Shown here: one piece after another, positions 22,861 through 35,181 of the stretch
Layout of the letters: each line of letters starts with the position of its first letter
Numbering within the stretch: position 1 is the stretch's first letter
Source of the DNA: Sympetrum striolatum
Taxonomy: Eukaryota > Arthropoda > Insecta > Odonata > Libellulidae
DNA length: 64,000 nucleotides
Direction: 5' to 3'
NCBI GenBank assembly: GCA_947579665.1
Contig: OX388345.1
Span: 35,555,849 to 35,619,848 of the forward strand
Translations under genes and position numbers: made by a program
Notes under the pieces: model-generated
The model's database searches: none
What the model was told of the DNA's origin: nothing
What the model saw: only the letters and a program-made list of their open reading frames with translations

Positions 22861-23539
22861 TTCTACCTTTTGAGACTTATTCATACGAGAATTTAATTTG
22901 ATTTCTTATTGTCCTATATAGCATTGAAATGAAATGTAATGAAGGTCCACTTTAGGTAAGTTGATCCATTAATTTTCCTGAAATTATTTTAATACCAAAA
23001 AAATACATACATTCATTACAAATATAAAAGAATAAACGGATAAGCGGCTGATTCTATTCGCTAAATATAAATGCGGATTTCGAATAAATCATATTTTATG
23101 CTCTGACTTTATAGGCTTCCATTTTTATCGAAAAATAAGCACCTTGTTTTGTAAAGATAAGATTACATTTTCAGACAAGTTACAATATAGAAATCACGAA
23201 ATGTTTCAAAACTGATTATCATTATCTGATATATGTAAAAATTCTTTCTTTTTTCACTTATATAAGGATTTACAGTTCATTTTATTTCAGAAATGTGGTA
23301 TTTATGTTATCTATTGTTATATCCTATATATAGGTCATTTGATGTTTTTGGATTTCTTCAAATAAATAAATAAATTTTTTCACCGATAAAAAAGGACTTT
23401 AATTTGCAATTAAGTCATATTTAAATTTCTCCAGCTAGATTCACCACAAAATGGGACAAAAGGTTTTGAGCTCCATGATTTTATTTCGCAAAAACTGCGA
23501 AGGAAATTAAATAGCCGTCCTAAAAAGAGTCTTAGTAAA
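22861..23539. other. Gene-free AT-rich stretch
   Basis: Nothing recognisable; a short (AAAT)n run lies near 23363-23377. Confidence 0.4.
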
Positions 23540-23820
23540 AAGTGGGCGTTAAAGTGAAAGATTGAGGAGTTAATGGACGAGTATAAAGGCTGTATGGCGT
23601 GAATAAGAGCGAAGAGCGGCAAAATAAAGGACTTTGGCGGTGAAGAAGAGACGAAAGGATGTCGGGCGAAACGAGTGACGTAATACGTGCGAATGGCACG
23701 ACACGGACTAAGAGGAGAAAATGAGAAAAATAACGCGTGAATGAAAGACATGAGACACGAAACAGGCAGAAAATGGAAAACGAGGAAGAATTTAAAGGGC
23801 GGCAAATGAGAAGGATAAAC
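23540..23820 (+). other. Purine-rich tract
   Basis: About 280 bp are strongly purine-rich on the plus strand, with scattered CpG. The complementary 131-codon and 96-codon minus-strand frames (23410-23805 and 23532-23822) are rich in Ser, Phe, Leu and Pro and contradict each other, as expected from the composition. No tandem unit is evident. Confidence 0.5.
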
Positions 23821-25339
23821 ATGTTATATCCGCATTAGAAGGGCGCCGCTAAAACGAATAAGAGTGGCAGAAAATAAAAATGACATAATGTTCCCCAAAC
23901 ATGCGATGTTTGCTTCGCATTAAATTTTCATATCATTAGCGGCCTTATTTTATATTCAACAACTCTCGCCGAGAAACTCCATAGGAACTGTAAGTCTAGC
24001 GAAATATCTCTATTACGAATTACGGCATTTTTTTCTTTAATTTAGTATTTCCCTCTTTTTATTTAACACATTCTAGTAAAATGAGAATGTTTTAGACCTC
24101 GTTGATGGAATTTATAACAGCTAAAAATAATTTAGAAATTCAATATCCTCAAAACTATCATAAAGAAACCATTAAAAGTGAGAAACTAAATTATTAACTA
24201 AAGGGAAAAGTTCCCTAAATATTTAATTTACAATCAAATACTACAAAAATTAGCAAGAAGCGAATAAAACAACTCTAAGGTTTATCAAATATATATTGAA
24301 TAACCAACAACAACTTTGATTAAATATTTTTGACCCTGACATGACATAACAAGTTGATCGACATCAATACGATATTTTCTCGAACTAGTCTCTTCTTTTA
24401 ATTGCTTTCGAAACCACTAAGGTGGCAAAAAGTCATTTCGAAGTAAACGAGAAATTCACTACAACTACTATTTCAGAAACAATGTAGTTTGCACGTAAAT
24501 ACAAGCAAGCGAATGATAAACTGGCTTAAGACTAATACTATGCGTGTGTATGGCTGCACTCTCAAAGAAATACAAGCTATCGATGTTTATATCTCCTGTG
24601 AGGTTTCATGATACATAATGATGCGATTTCATGATACCGGTTATGATTATCGAGCACGCATGGGTAATAGGAAGTACGTATAACTTTCTATAATATCCTT
24701 ACTAAAAGCTATGGAATATGGAAACACGGCTGCTTGCGAATAAATGTCAAAGACTCCACGGTTTTCCTCTGTGGATCTGGTACTATGAGGCTCTGATTTT
24801 TCATTCATCTCTCACTTCAGATGCTCTCGAGTTTTACACTTTTGTGAAATGGGCTTCTTTTCAATATATTATAAAACTTTTTCATTAAACCTTGTACATT
24901 TGTTTGTGTATTGGCAACGTTATTTCAACGTTTCTTTTACTTTCTTATATTGACGGTTTTACCGTTAACTTAGGGCTTTAAATTCAATATTTACAAATTA
25001 ACTTGAAAAGATTTCCATTCCTTTTTACCATTTAATCCTATGAAAATGTCATTGAAAGTGACTCCATCTTCTAATGTATTTGACACCAAATAGTCATCAA
25101 CTTACGAAAACTTATTAAGAATGTCCTTGCCATTTATTTAATAATACCTTAACTCTTTTAAAATTTAACATATTCAATTCTTGCCTTACCAAAGTCACAA
25201 TATTAGCATTATAAAGTTATAAAGGAATTTCAATAAAACCTTTCACCATAGGTAAATAATTACATTACATTGAATCTCCCTTTGCTTCATCTCTCCTTCC
25301 AAAACATATCGTTGAATTAGAATCGCTCCAGCTAATTTT
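23821..25339. other. Gene-free AT-rich stretch
   Basis: No coding, RNA or repeat signal is apparent. Confidence 0.45.
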
Positions 25340-25700
25340 TCGCATCGTGCGCCTTTCCATACCCCGATAGCTTAACCACACCGAAGACTTTCACCGATAG
25401 AATCCCTCTGACGCACTGCCCGGAGGGAGAACGGCTTGCAAAAGCCCTCTCCAAACCATCTACCTGATCTGTTTTTGAATTAAAAATGAATAATTTACTA
25501 GGAGCAGTTAACAAAGGAAGGCAAGCGTACGGGAAGGAAGGGGGAAGGAAATGAAGTGCTCCCCGTGCCAGCCCCGTGCGCTTCACGTAACCCAGTTGGT
25601 ATATTGTCCCTTTCATTATAGGCAACCCCCAGTACACGGACTCGAACCCCTACCATGATCTCCGTTGCAACTGAGAGCCCTTTCATGGAGAATCGTGTGT
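25340..25700 (-). mobile_element. Possible SINE-like element with a tRNA B-box match (minus strand)
   Basis: On the minus strand GGTTCGAGTCC (plus 25638-25648) is a perfect match to the pol III B-box consensus GGTTCGANTCC. I find no good A-box at the usual 44-54 bp upstream, and the T-stem is weak. The 300 bp that follow on the minus strand are GC-richer than their surroundings and give a 101-codon frame without recognisable domains. A chance B-box is possible. Confidence 0.25.
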
Positions 25701-27229
25701 ACATCGCATTCATCGATGAACCAATGAAACGGCGTATGCATCCTCCACGTCCTAGCTCGGAATAGATCCAAGTGGCCTTTCATTATTCATTTTGGGCGTT
25801 CGGTGTCTTTTCCAAAGGGAGCATCAATCGCCGAATGCCAGCGCGTGTATCGGCACTACATCACTCCCTTATCGCACTCAATCGCCAGATATATATTTCT
25901 CGAATTTGAGTACACGTTCTCTCCCTCTCTGGTAATAATAGTGCGCCGTTTCGTGATATTTAGCCTCCGATGGGTCACAGAGGGTTAGGTAATTGAATTA
26001 AACACATTATGCAAATCATAAAATTTTTATGAAATAATAAATGTAACCTTTAGTTAAATATTTTTCCTGATCCTATTATTTAATGTAAAAAGTTCGATTT
26101 CTGTTTCATATAACTAGTTATGCCTGCTGATGATAGGCAGTAAGGCCTCAATTGAAAAACGCAGAAAACATAAAAAGTAGATTTAATAAGAAGAACAAGG
26201 TAAAAATTAGTTTACCTAATGGTAAATTTTCATTGCCAATAAAACCTTTTAAAATATGCGATCTAATGTAATCCCTTAAATCCCTCAATGGTGATTGATT
26301 CTTTGGATGAGAATTATTCAGATGAAATCCCGGTCAAAAAGAAAACTAAGATTCATTTTCGCTCCCAATAGTTTAGACTTTACTACTCGCTAATCTCAAA
26401 ACAAATTAAGGTTTGAACTTTACATATCTGCAAAATCAAGTTCATGAGGAATCTCATGACTTTTAGGATATCTCATGAACAGGTTTTGTCTTAATAAGTT
26501 TCATCACGGATTTCGATGATGGTGGAATTTACATGTAACTGGCACTCATCTGAAAGCCAAAAGTGTTCCCAAAGCAGTATTATAAATAAAAACACTCTCT
26601 TCCAATAGATATGAAATTATAACATTCCTCAGAAGTTTCTAAATTACACAAATATATTCTATATAATATGTACATTTCCCTGTGTTATATTACACAAATA
26701 AATTTCTAAATAAATATCTGAACCTGTTATCCAGGCTGAAATTAATATATTCTGTATTTATATGTTACAAAATATTCAATATTTTTCACTGAGATCTAAG
26801 GCTGCCTGATTTCATCCTGCAATGTTTTAAATCAAAGATAAAATATGCTAGGATAAATTAGCAGTACACTTCTTTAGAATCCCCTTAGTGAAAAAGTCCG
26901 CCAATGAATTTTTAAAAGTAAACTACAAATATGTAACCTAAATTTGGTCCATTTAATCTTATGCACATTCTTTTTTATAGAATTACTGGGTTTTCTATTC
27001 GTAAGTTCATACAAGGTTCTCTTTCACTTTTTGAAAACACCACGATTATTTTCAATTGATTCATTGACACACACTTAAATTCTTTGTGAATAAAACTCAA
27101 GTTGGTAGATGGATAATGAGACTATAACTTCAAGTACTACTTCAGTTTACAGCCTTCAATCAAGAATACTTCTACAACGGTAGAATAGTAGTGAGCTGCT
27201 CATTAATAGATTCCGCCGAATTTCGTGGA
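25701..27229. other. Gene-free stretch, GC-richer to 25990 then AT-rich
   Basis: The 25701-25990 part is of mixed composition with a 61-codon frame of no recognisable content. Beyond that the sequence is AT-rich with nothing I can name. Confidence 0.45.
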
Positions 27230-27780
27230 ATTCAAGTCCTACCGAATTCGACTCTGAATAGCAAGGGCTTTCGGGGAATGGGTAAAAATGAGTTTAAAAC
27301 GGCGTAGGCCCTTGTGCTCCCGCCGTCACCCGCAATCAACCCGGAAATGGGCGGGAATGAGAGGGCATCGCTCAAAAAATCAACGGCGACGAAATTAAGC
27401 GCGACTGCAAGCGGATAAAAAAACACGTGGGACGGAAGTAAAACACGCCCACCCTCAGCTAGCGCCGCTTATTTACGGCAAATTAGTTCGTAGCCGAATA
27501 AGTTCTGCCACGCATGAAAAACCATCTCTCCCTCCGAACGACCCGAATAAACAGTCATTCGGACAAAAAATTTAATCAATGCGGTGGAAAACACCCTACC
27601 CTCTTTTTTGATTAATCACGCGGCGCTGCGTCACGGAATCACTGGAAGAAGAGGGCCCAAACGAAGGGGCGAAAATTGTGGATTTCTGCACTACGCCTGC
27701 GCAGATGCAGTTATCCAAATTTCTACGCCTCCCACCACCAATCAACTTCCTTTCTGTCATTTTATCTATCTCCCACAAAA
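27230..27780. other. CpG-rich block
   Basis: GC and CpG increase for about 550 bp, most clearly 27290-27490 and 27620-27710. Short frames of 60-68 codons on both strands overlap and are not supported. It resembles the other isolated CpG-rich islands of the window and may be regulatory. Confidence 0.3.
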
Positions 27781-29089
27781 AATTTTGTAGATATTATTAT
27801 TTTTTCTCTAAATTTAATGGAATGCTCCGCTCAAAAAATATTTTTTTAATTTAATTCCCGTCAATCATATTTTACTACTGTCACTACTATTCTATCAACA
27901 CGTTCACGAAAATAAGATTCAATAACGAAATTCAAAATGTTTTTGACGTAAAATAAGGAATTTTATTTTCCTGATAATTTATTGAATTAGAATTACATAT
28001 TCTTTACTAATCTCAGTCATAATTATATATTTAATGGGCTACTTCACCCTTATTTTATTTCTATGAGGTATTTTCTATATCTACCGTATCTACTATTAGT
28101 TCTCTATATGTCAACGACTATTAATTATATTCTTTAACTTCTTATTTATATTATTTCATTTAGTTAATTTATATAATGCATTTAGTTTATTACATTCAAA
28201 TAATAAGCTATAGTTGAAGTATGAAAGAGTACATTGCAATAAAGCCTTTTGTAGTGCAGTAATTGTATCTGACTCGCGGGACGGCTGGTGCCCCTTGAAA
28301 TAGGCAACCCAACTTGCGTGTATATTTAGTCGTGTGTCGTATTTCGTTATTACTGCTTTGACGCAGATTTTTACGCCAGTAGTATACAAAAAGAACGTGG
28401 ATATCTAATCATATCTTTAAGATACACGGGTAATCAACTGAATTTAAATATTCTGCTCGTTTTACCGTTCCCCTTCCACCAAAAATAACACCAAAGAGGG
28501 ACTGAAGCATGCAAACCAAGATGCGGAGCTGATTGATTTGCAAATACTCATCTCTCTTAGTCTGAATGCTAATTGAGAAAACATATGATCAATACAATAA
28601 TACTATGAGAGATACTTTTTGTAGCATAGCACACCCTATTACGGCAGATTAGAAAGCAATTCAGTGTTTGAGTTAAGATTTGAATAAGACGAGAATAACG
28701 TAAATGATAATTGTATATATATTTCGAATCTTACAACTCTTTTACCAACGGTTAAAAGTTTTAGCAATCGGAATTTATCTGAACAACTTTAAAAAAATTG
28801 GTAGAAAGCAGTCCTTATGCTAGACATCAATGGCTTAGCGATACCCTTTTAGGTACGAAATTGATTTAGTTGTATCTCCAGTTAGAATTGACAAGACACA
28901 CCCTTTAAATGTTTATATTCTCATCTTCCATCTTAAACTTCCAGCTATTTCATCAATACGCTTGTATGGAATATGCCATGAAAATATTTGGCACAAAAAC
29001 CATTGGTTTACCGGTTATTTTGGTCCTTCCTTATACCTCAGCGATTCCCCCTAGTATTTCCTAATCTGACCGAAGCGTTTTTGCTTCAA
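27781..29089. other. Gene-free AT-rich stretch
   Basis: No coding, RNA or repeat signal is apparent. A 77-codon minus-strand frame at 28156-28389 is not recognised. Confidence 0.45.
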
Positions 29090-29330
29090 ATTCAACTATT
29101 TTTTCACCCTTTTCCATCCCTAGATGCCTACCACAATCAATATCGATTGTCTCTTTAACGCCTTATCCATCCCGCTAGTTTTTTTCCCCTATTTTCCCCG
29201 GGACACATAATAGACATTTCCTGTATTGAAAAAAAAATCGTCGACTCACTCCTATGCCCCGTTAATCATTTCCTCTCTCTCTCTCTCGTTCGCTCCTTCT
29301 CTTCCCCTTGTATCTTCCTATAGGACAAAC
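29090..29330 (-). other. Pyrimidine-rich tract with a (CT)n run
   Basis: The plus strand is C/T-rich, the opposite orientation to the purine-rich tracts elsewhere. A (CT)n run of about eight units lies at 29272-29287. No gene is associated. Confidence 0.5.
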
Positions 29331-30289
29331 GATTGCTATTGCAATAAGGCGGTGAAGTTTATGTAACAATGAAAACATCATTTACGTAAAAGCCGGCCAA
29401 TGAACTCAAGGTACAGTTACTTAGGTATTTAAGGGTTAAAAAAGGTAAGTTTTGCAAGATTCGCTAAGATTATTAGTCTATGGAATAAATTCATAGTTAA
29501 AACTTTCTGTTGTTAAATTTTGAATTACTTTCAATACATAAAATTTGTAATTACGACATAGTTAAGCTGCATAAAATTCATAAAAGAAAAAACTAACATT
29601 ATTATTATTAATTTCTGCAAATTCTTTTCGATTACAAAACTAAATTTATCATCAGCCACAATAACATTAGTCATATATCACTCTTCCATTACCAGCCAAA
29701 TGATGAATGTAAATCTGAATATGAGCTCGAAGATAATAAACTGAAAATATAGTACGGTATGATGCAAAAATTATCCTCAAACCAAGTTGTATTCTAGAAT
29801 AAATTTAAAATATTCTAATAGAAAATATTATTATTCTTTACGGGAGTACTTGGAAAATGTCAATATATATAAGTAAAGTGGTGTGAAATTTATGCTTGAT
29901 GATTATTGTGGTATTATGTAATAGTATCTTTTCCACTTTTACCAATATATACTTGTATTACATTACGTGAGTGTAATTACATATACTCTGTTACGTACAT
30001 ATATTCTTCGAAAAAAATTGTAGTGTGAAATCGTTAACTTACAAGTTGCTATGTAAATGATGTAATGTATTTTGTTTTTAAAGTAATCATATGTTTTGAG
30101 AAACAGCGACAGACGATAAACCAACTTGCGTCAGTCTCTTTGTTCTGTCACTAATACAAGGGTTATTACCAAATATTCTATTCATTGAAAGATGAGGTTC
30201 TTCATATAGGTTATTGTCACATAAATGAATATAATGGGTGAAATTGTAAAGTCTCTCACATTTCCACATCTCCAATTATAATGCATCCC
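29331..30289. other. Gene-free AT-rich stretch
   Basis: No coding, RNA or repeat signal is apparent. Confidence 0.45.
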
Positions 30290-31040
30290 ATTTGATCTCC
30301 CCACTTTCTCCTCGAACCCGCCTCCTTTCTCCCATGCATCAAAATCTCCCACCTCCCCCACCAGGTGAATCAGCCCATCTTTTTTCCTCCGCTCAACCGT
30401 GTCCCATCAGTCCATCGATGGCGCACTTTCTCACGCCACCTAACGTGCATCACCTACGTGTAACCTCCCTAACCCGGATGGGGATGAGGGATCCTCCTTT
30501 TAGACTTACCGCGCCGACAGCCTCCGCGGCCGAAACGAGATCACCCGTAAAATCATTCTCGCTAAGTCATACTCAGGTGGGGCGCCCTCCGAGAATAGAA
30601 GCGAACGCGATACGGAGAGATGCATACTCCTGTTCGGCGGCTTATCTGAGAGATAGGTATGGGAAGAGCAGCCCGGTTCCCACCCATTGTCGCTTCCGCT
30701 GGTCCATCCTTCACCTCAACCCACCTATCTTCGCAGAGACACTCATCGCATCGTCATCTCGCATCTCTGCAGCTGTGGATGCACCCACACCCCGTTCTTC
30801 CCCTTCATCTCGCTGTGACCCTTACATACAGTTGCACTATCGAAAGAGAAATGGCGACGGAAGACGTGGTGAAAGATGGTATGCTTAAGCGCGGAGGTCT
30901 ACCGAGAGGGCCTGGCCGCATCGTGAAAGTTGGGCGCGGTTCGAGAGAGTTAGGTAACTGGGGCGAACCTATGCAAACTTCCGAAATTGTAGCGTCCCTT
31001 GCGGTAAATAACGTGGTCGCGACCCAAAATTTGAGTTAAT
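30290..31040. other. CpG-rich island with overlapping uninformative frames
   Basis: This is one of the most GC-rich parts of the window. It begins pyrimidine-rich (30290-30470) and becomes CpG-rich. A 198-codon plus frame (30292-30888) and a 126-codon plus frame (30659-31039) overlap in different phases. The former is rich in Pro, Ser and Arg with no domain, signal peptide or family resemblance I can see. CpG island promoter, first exon or conserved enhancer are all possible; I do not call a gene. Confidence 0.4.
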
Positions 31041-32589
31041 TGCTAAAGTAGCAGGTTGGTCGTTCACGCATACCTTCTTTAACCTTCTGAGTGGTTCATC
31101 TTATTACTGAAGGATTGGGACATCTCGAAATGAGTTGATCGACTTTTGATTAGTATGCGTCTCTTGAGATAATTGTTGAGTTTTTTTTATTTAGCAATTT
31201 TAGGGCTATCTTTAGTAGGCTTTTCTGATATGCTACAAATTTTCCCATAAGTCACTACCAAACTGCGTTTTTAGCCTCTATTTATTATTTATTATTTTAA
31301 TTTGTATTGTTTGGTATTTGAAACTTTATTCAAATTTCTTATTATTCTATAAAGCATCATTTTCCATTGTAATTTCATCTTTAATTTTTAAGTTGAACAT
31401 GGTAAATGAGATGCACTTCTAATGCTTCCCATATAACTGGATCCTTCTTCGTTGTGTCCCTTAAAATTAATTAAAATTACAACGAAACAAGATGAATTTT
31501 AAAGATATTCTATTCTGCGAGAAGTTTTATTTATATGTTTGAATTATTGGTACCTAATTTATCACAATCTACGCACTCGTATACTCTAATTTTAACAGAA
31601 ACTAACGAGCTAACATAACACGCAAAGGGAAAAAGTGAACTTAAGTCTGTAAAAGAAAATAGAAAATAACCGACCATATTTAAAGAAGGAAAGCTTTCCT
31701 ATTCCTACTTCGATTTAAACGTTGAGAAGTGATAATTGATGACTGATTATTCAATGAAAGATTGAATAATGATGACTGCAGAAATGACTAACTAAGATAA
31801 TGGGACAATGTGATAATGGAAAGATCTTGTTACCGAACATTTTTAGTTTCTCATCCGTATATAAAATGTTCCTCAGCTTCAAAGGCTAGCTTCCTTACTG
31901 GACCCAACTCTACATCTTCCAGATGTCAACACGTCTGGACCAAACATAGATTTACGGGCTATACGTAGTAGACGATTTAAGAATTAAGGACTCGGATTCT
32001 TTAAATCATGATTTGACTAATATGGCAACCTCATTATTCATGATTATTAACAAATAAATTATAATATAACAGATAAATTATCATTTACATATATTATCTA
32101 GTAGTTATTACATATAAAATCAATAACTGAATAATAACTTCACGTACGAATGAAATAAGCACAAAAAACTATAAACCCATTTTTAAAGAGACTACTGCTA
32201 TAAACCTTCTTTACATCAATTGCAATGATTTAACTTCAAAAATTTAGTCTAATAAAACTGAACCGTAGACGGAATTGCTTAGGGCAACATTCCAAGGGAA
32301 ATATTCATTTTGGTATACTTTCAGGGCATCTTAAGGTAAGAACTTCCCTTTATTAATTGAAAGCAGTGAACTATCCACGCGCAGAAAAGTTTTCGATAAG
32401 ATGAACTGAATAAATGAGAGAAGCATCTAAAATAAGAAAGGTGTAGAAAACGGCGACGTAATGACGAAAGAAAACGGGATTCTACGGTAAACGCGTGATA
32501 TGATTACAGGAAAAGATTACCGAATAAATCCAAAAGAAGCAAAATGCGAGAAGCTGTCATAATCCCCGCGGGGAAACAAAAATCAATCA
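31041..32589. other. Gene-free AT-rich stretch
   Basis: A small foldback ATTATTCAAT/ATTGAATAAT lies at 31746-31770. Nothing else is recognisable. Confidence 0.45.
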
Positions 32590-33010
32590 CCGAGAGAAGT
32601 GTGAAAAGATATAACGAGGAGAGAATGGCAGAGAGGGAGTAGAAAGAGTGGTTTAAAGACGTGGTAGTAGAAAGACGCAAGATAGAGGAGCGATCGAGTC
32701 GAAATCCTCCTCAGATGGGACTGAGCACATCTGAAAATAAGGCGAGAAGTGCTTGAGAGCCTCGGGGCGTTACTCCTTTGTTGGAGGAGGGGGGGGAAGG
32801 CGGAAGGAGGATACAGCATGTGGGGGCCATCAAAGGATCGGAAAAAAGGAACGATAGAAAGGGTTAGATTGCGGCTGCATGAAAGACTTGTGTGGGACGA
32901 GAGAAAAGGAAAAAGAAGAAATGATAGGTGAGTGGGAGTAGAGGTAAGGAAAGAGAAATGAATCTCAGTAGACGCAAAAAACATACCAGAGGAAAAGGGA
33001 GAGTCCTCGT
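32590..33010 (+). other. Purine-rich tract, the longest in the window
   Basis: More than 400 bp are strongly purine-rich on the plus strand, including GGAGGAGGGGGGGGAAGG near 32785. The 164-codon minus-strand frame across it (32583-33077) is rich in Ser, Leu and Phe purely from the C/T bias. A G-rich core could form a triplex or quadruplex in principle, which is inference only. Confidence 0.55.
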
Positions 33011-35011
33011 AAGAGATAAATGCACCGAATGTGTAACAGTAGAAAAAAGCGATATTGAGGTGATTGCAGAGAACCATTTTAGAAATATCAAACCAGATAT
33101 ATTTAGGAGATAACTGAATTATATTTTCGGTACTAGTAGATATTTCGTCAGATGTTGATAATATTACAAATGAAAACTTATGAATATGAATACTGCGTTA
33201 CTTTTACCAGGTAACGCGAGTTAATCCTCCACTCCAATTTGAGGAACGTACAAATGTATTATTATATTAAGGTGAATTGTTGGTACCATAAGACGACAAA
33301 ATCACACCTTTGACGGTAAAATAATTCATTAAAAGGATAAATTACCTTAATATCAAATAGATTCAATTCAATAGTATAGTAACTACAGAGAAACTCCGAC
33401 TTTGAATTAATCACCTAAAACATACTCTTTTGGCCTGTAATACACCTTTCAAATAGATGTTACTCTGCCACTATCCTCTGAGATGCTAACAAATGCATCA
33501 AAAATTACATAAGCCAACATAAGTGTATAAGAGACCGTTGACCCCAGAATAGAAATATTTTTCAACACAAAATTTTCAGAAAATACGAGGTATCATGGTA
33601 AGTTTTCTTCTATAATCGCTTTAATTTTAATTAGAAACAACATTTTTGAAAATACTTCGGGAAGAAGAGTCGAAAATTGACTTTTTCTATCCATGGAAGC
33701 TTTCATTATAAATAAGAAAATGTAGGTAAAATAAACTTTAAGCAACCGAAGATATCATTGAAGTATAATAAATAGAACAATAAAGTCTTAGAAATAGTTT
33801 CATTTCACAATTGAAGCATAATCTACAATTTATTGGCTTACAATGGCTTATTGAAAACAATGCACCCAATGTTCACATCGATATCGTAAATCCTTCTTTA
33901 ATATTTCATAATTACACCCATCCTGCAGTAAATACTGTAAGGGATAATAAAGGAGTCCCTGACACATCGGGAGCCACCATCCATTGCGAGTCTGCTGGTC
34001 ATGATATGACGAAAAATTAATATGCTAAACTCACCCAGTCATCGAAAAGTACAGACAAAACAAAGTTCTCTATTACTGAATGGAGAGATGAATGACCAAA
34101 GAGAGACCGATAGAAACAACGAGTCGGCGTTACTTAGCGCAGGCTTAGCAAACAGTATCCTCATGTTTATGTAAGACCAAACCGGTCAAAGGAATTATCG
34201 GACCCTTGTTTGTCCTTTATCATTTCACATCCAACCCAACACCTCCCTCTCTCTCTAATCTTATCGGGAGACTCACGTTCCCTGTCTTAACAATACAAAC
34301 AATCGTGATTAAAAGGAAGCCTTGGCAGAATGAATCAATGAGAGCACTGTCCTATATTGCAAACTCGTATACAGCGGTAGGTCGCTTTCAAACAAAGCTC
34401 TCTTTTGCAGACTTAGGTATCATTAGGATTGAAGATAACAGTTGAGGAGAGTGCGAACGTCATTCAAAGTATAAATGGTTCAGTCAGTGCAATAGACTCG
34501 CGTCTGAACGAATTCACTTGGGTGGAACTTAAATTCACGAGGTCTGATTGGGAATGAAATCCAAACCCTAACGTAAACGTAATAGTTATCACAAAAATAT
34601 TAAACCTTCTGATAAATAAGGGTAGTTGTGGTATGAGTTACAGAATTTGCTGAGTCTGAATTTTAAATTTTGAATCATTTTCATCTTAAACAATAAAAAA
34701 GTAAGAAGAAAGTAAGCTTTACCTAACCCTAGGTGTTAAAACGAGACAATGCAGAATTCAATTCTTAGAACAGCATTTTTATAGAAATCATAGGCCCAGT
34801 ATTATAATGTACAGTTAAAACGAAGTGTTAATATCAACCCTATCGAATTTGATCATGGTCAATAGTTAATCTTAACTGGCATTTAAAATGATTAATACAA
34901 TATCAGATTGAGTGAGCTTCAAAACTTAAAATAGGATTTATTTATAATAAATTCCTAAACACTAGATTGCAGTTACCCTTCGGATTATTTGATAAGCTTA
35001 TTTGGCAAAAC
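33011..35011. other. Gene-free AT-rich stretch
   Basis: No gene is supported. GCGTTAC and GTAACGC form a 7 bp foldback near 33195-33217. Small plus frames at 33811-34020 and 34206-34445 are not recognised. Confidence 0.45.
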
Positions 35012-35054
35012 ATTATGATACCGATCCTCAATATTTGAGGATCGGTATCATAAT
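35012..35054. repeat. Perfect 20 bp inverted repeat with a 3 nt loop
   Basis: Arms 35012-35031 and 35035-35054 are fully complementary, reading ATTATGATACCGATCCTCAA outward to TAT and back. TA dinucleotides at 35014-35015 and 35051-35052 would bracket a 35 bp core starting TGATACCG, so a tiny TA-inserting foldback element is one reading. A cruciform site is another. Confidence 0.75.
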
Positions 35055-35127
35055 TATACTAACACTTGGGTTAATCATCATTTTAATTACTTAGATGCTC
35101 TCGCTGTCAAGCATAACAAGATTTATT

Positions 35128-35181
35128 AGTTAAATATAAGTTAAATAATAGTTAAATATAAGTTAAATTAAATTAAATTAT
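35128..35181 (+). repeat. 22 bp tandem repeat running into (AAATT)n
   Basis: AGTTAAATATAAGTTAAAT at 35128 recurs at 35150. The second copy merges into TTAAATTAAATTAAATTA. It is a small AT-rich minisatellite starting about 75 bp after the perfect hairpin. Confidence 0.65.

Noticed and set aside
30292..30888. 198-codon plus-strand frame
   Set aside because: Pro/Ser/Arg-rich translation from a C-rich region, with an overlapping 126-codon frame in another phase and no recognisable motif.
32583..33077. 164-codon minus-strand frame with hydrophobic runs that look like membrane segments
   Set aside because: The Ser/Leu/Phe runs follow from the purine-rich plus strand. The same pattern appears in every purine-rich tract of the window.
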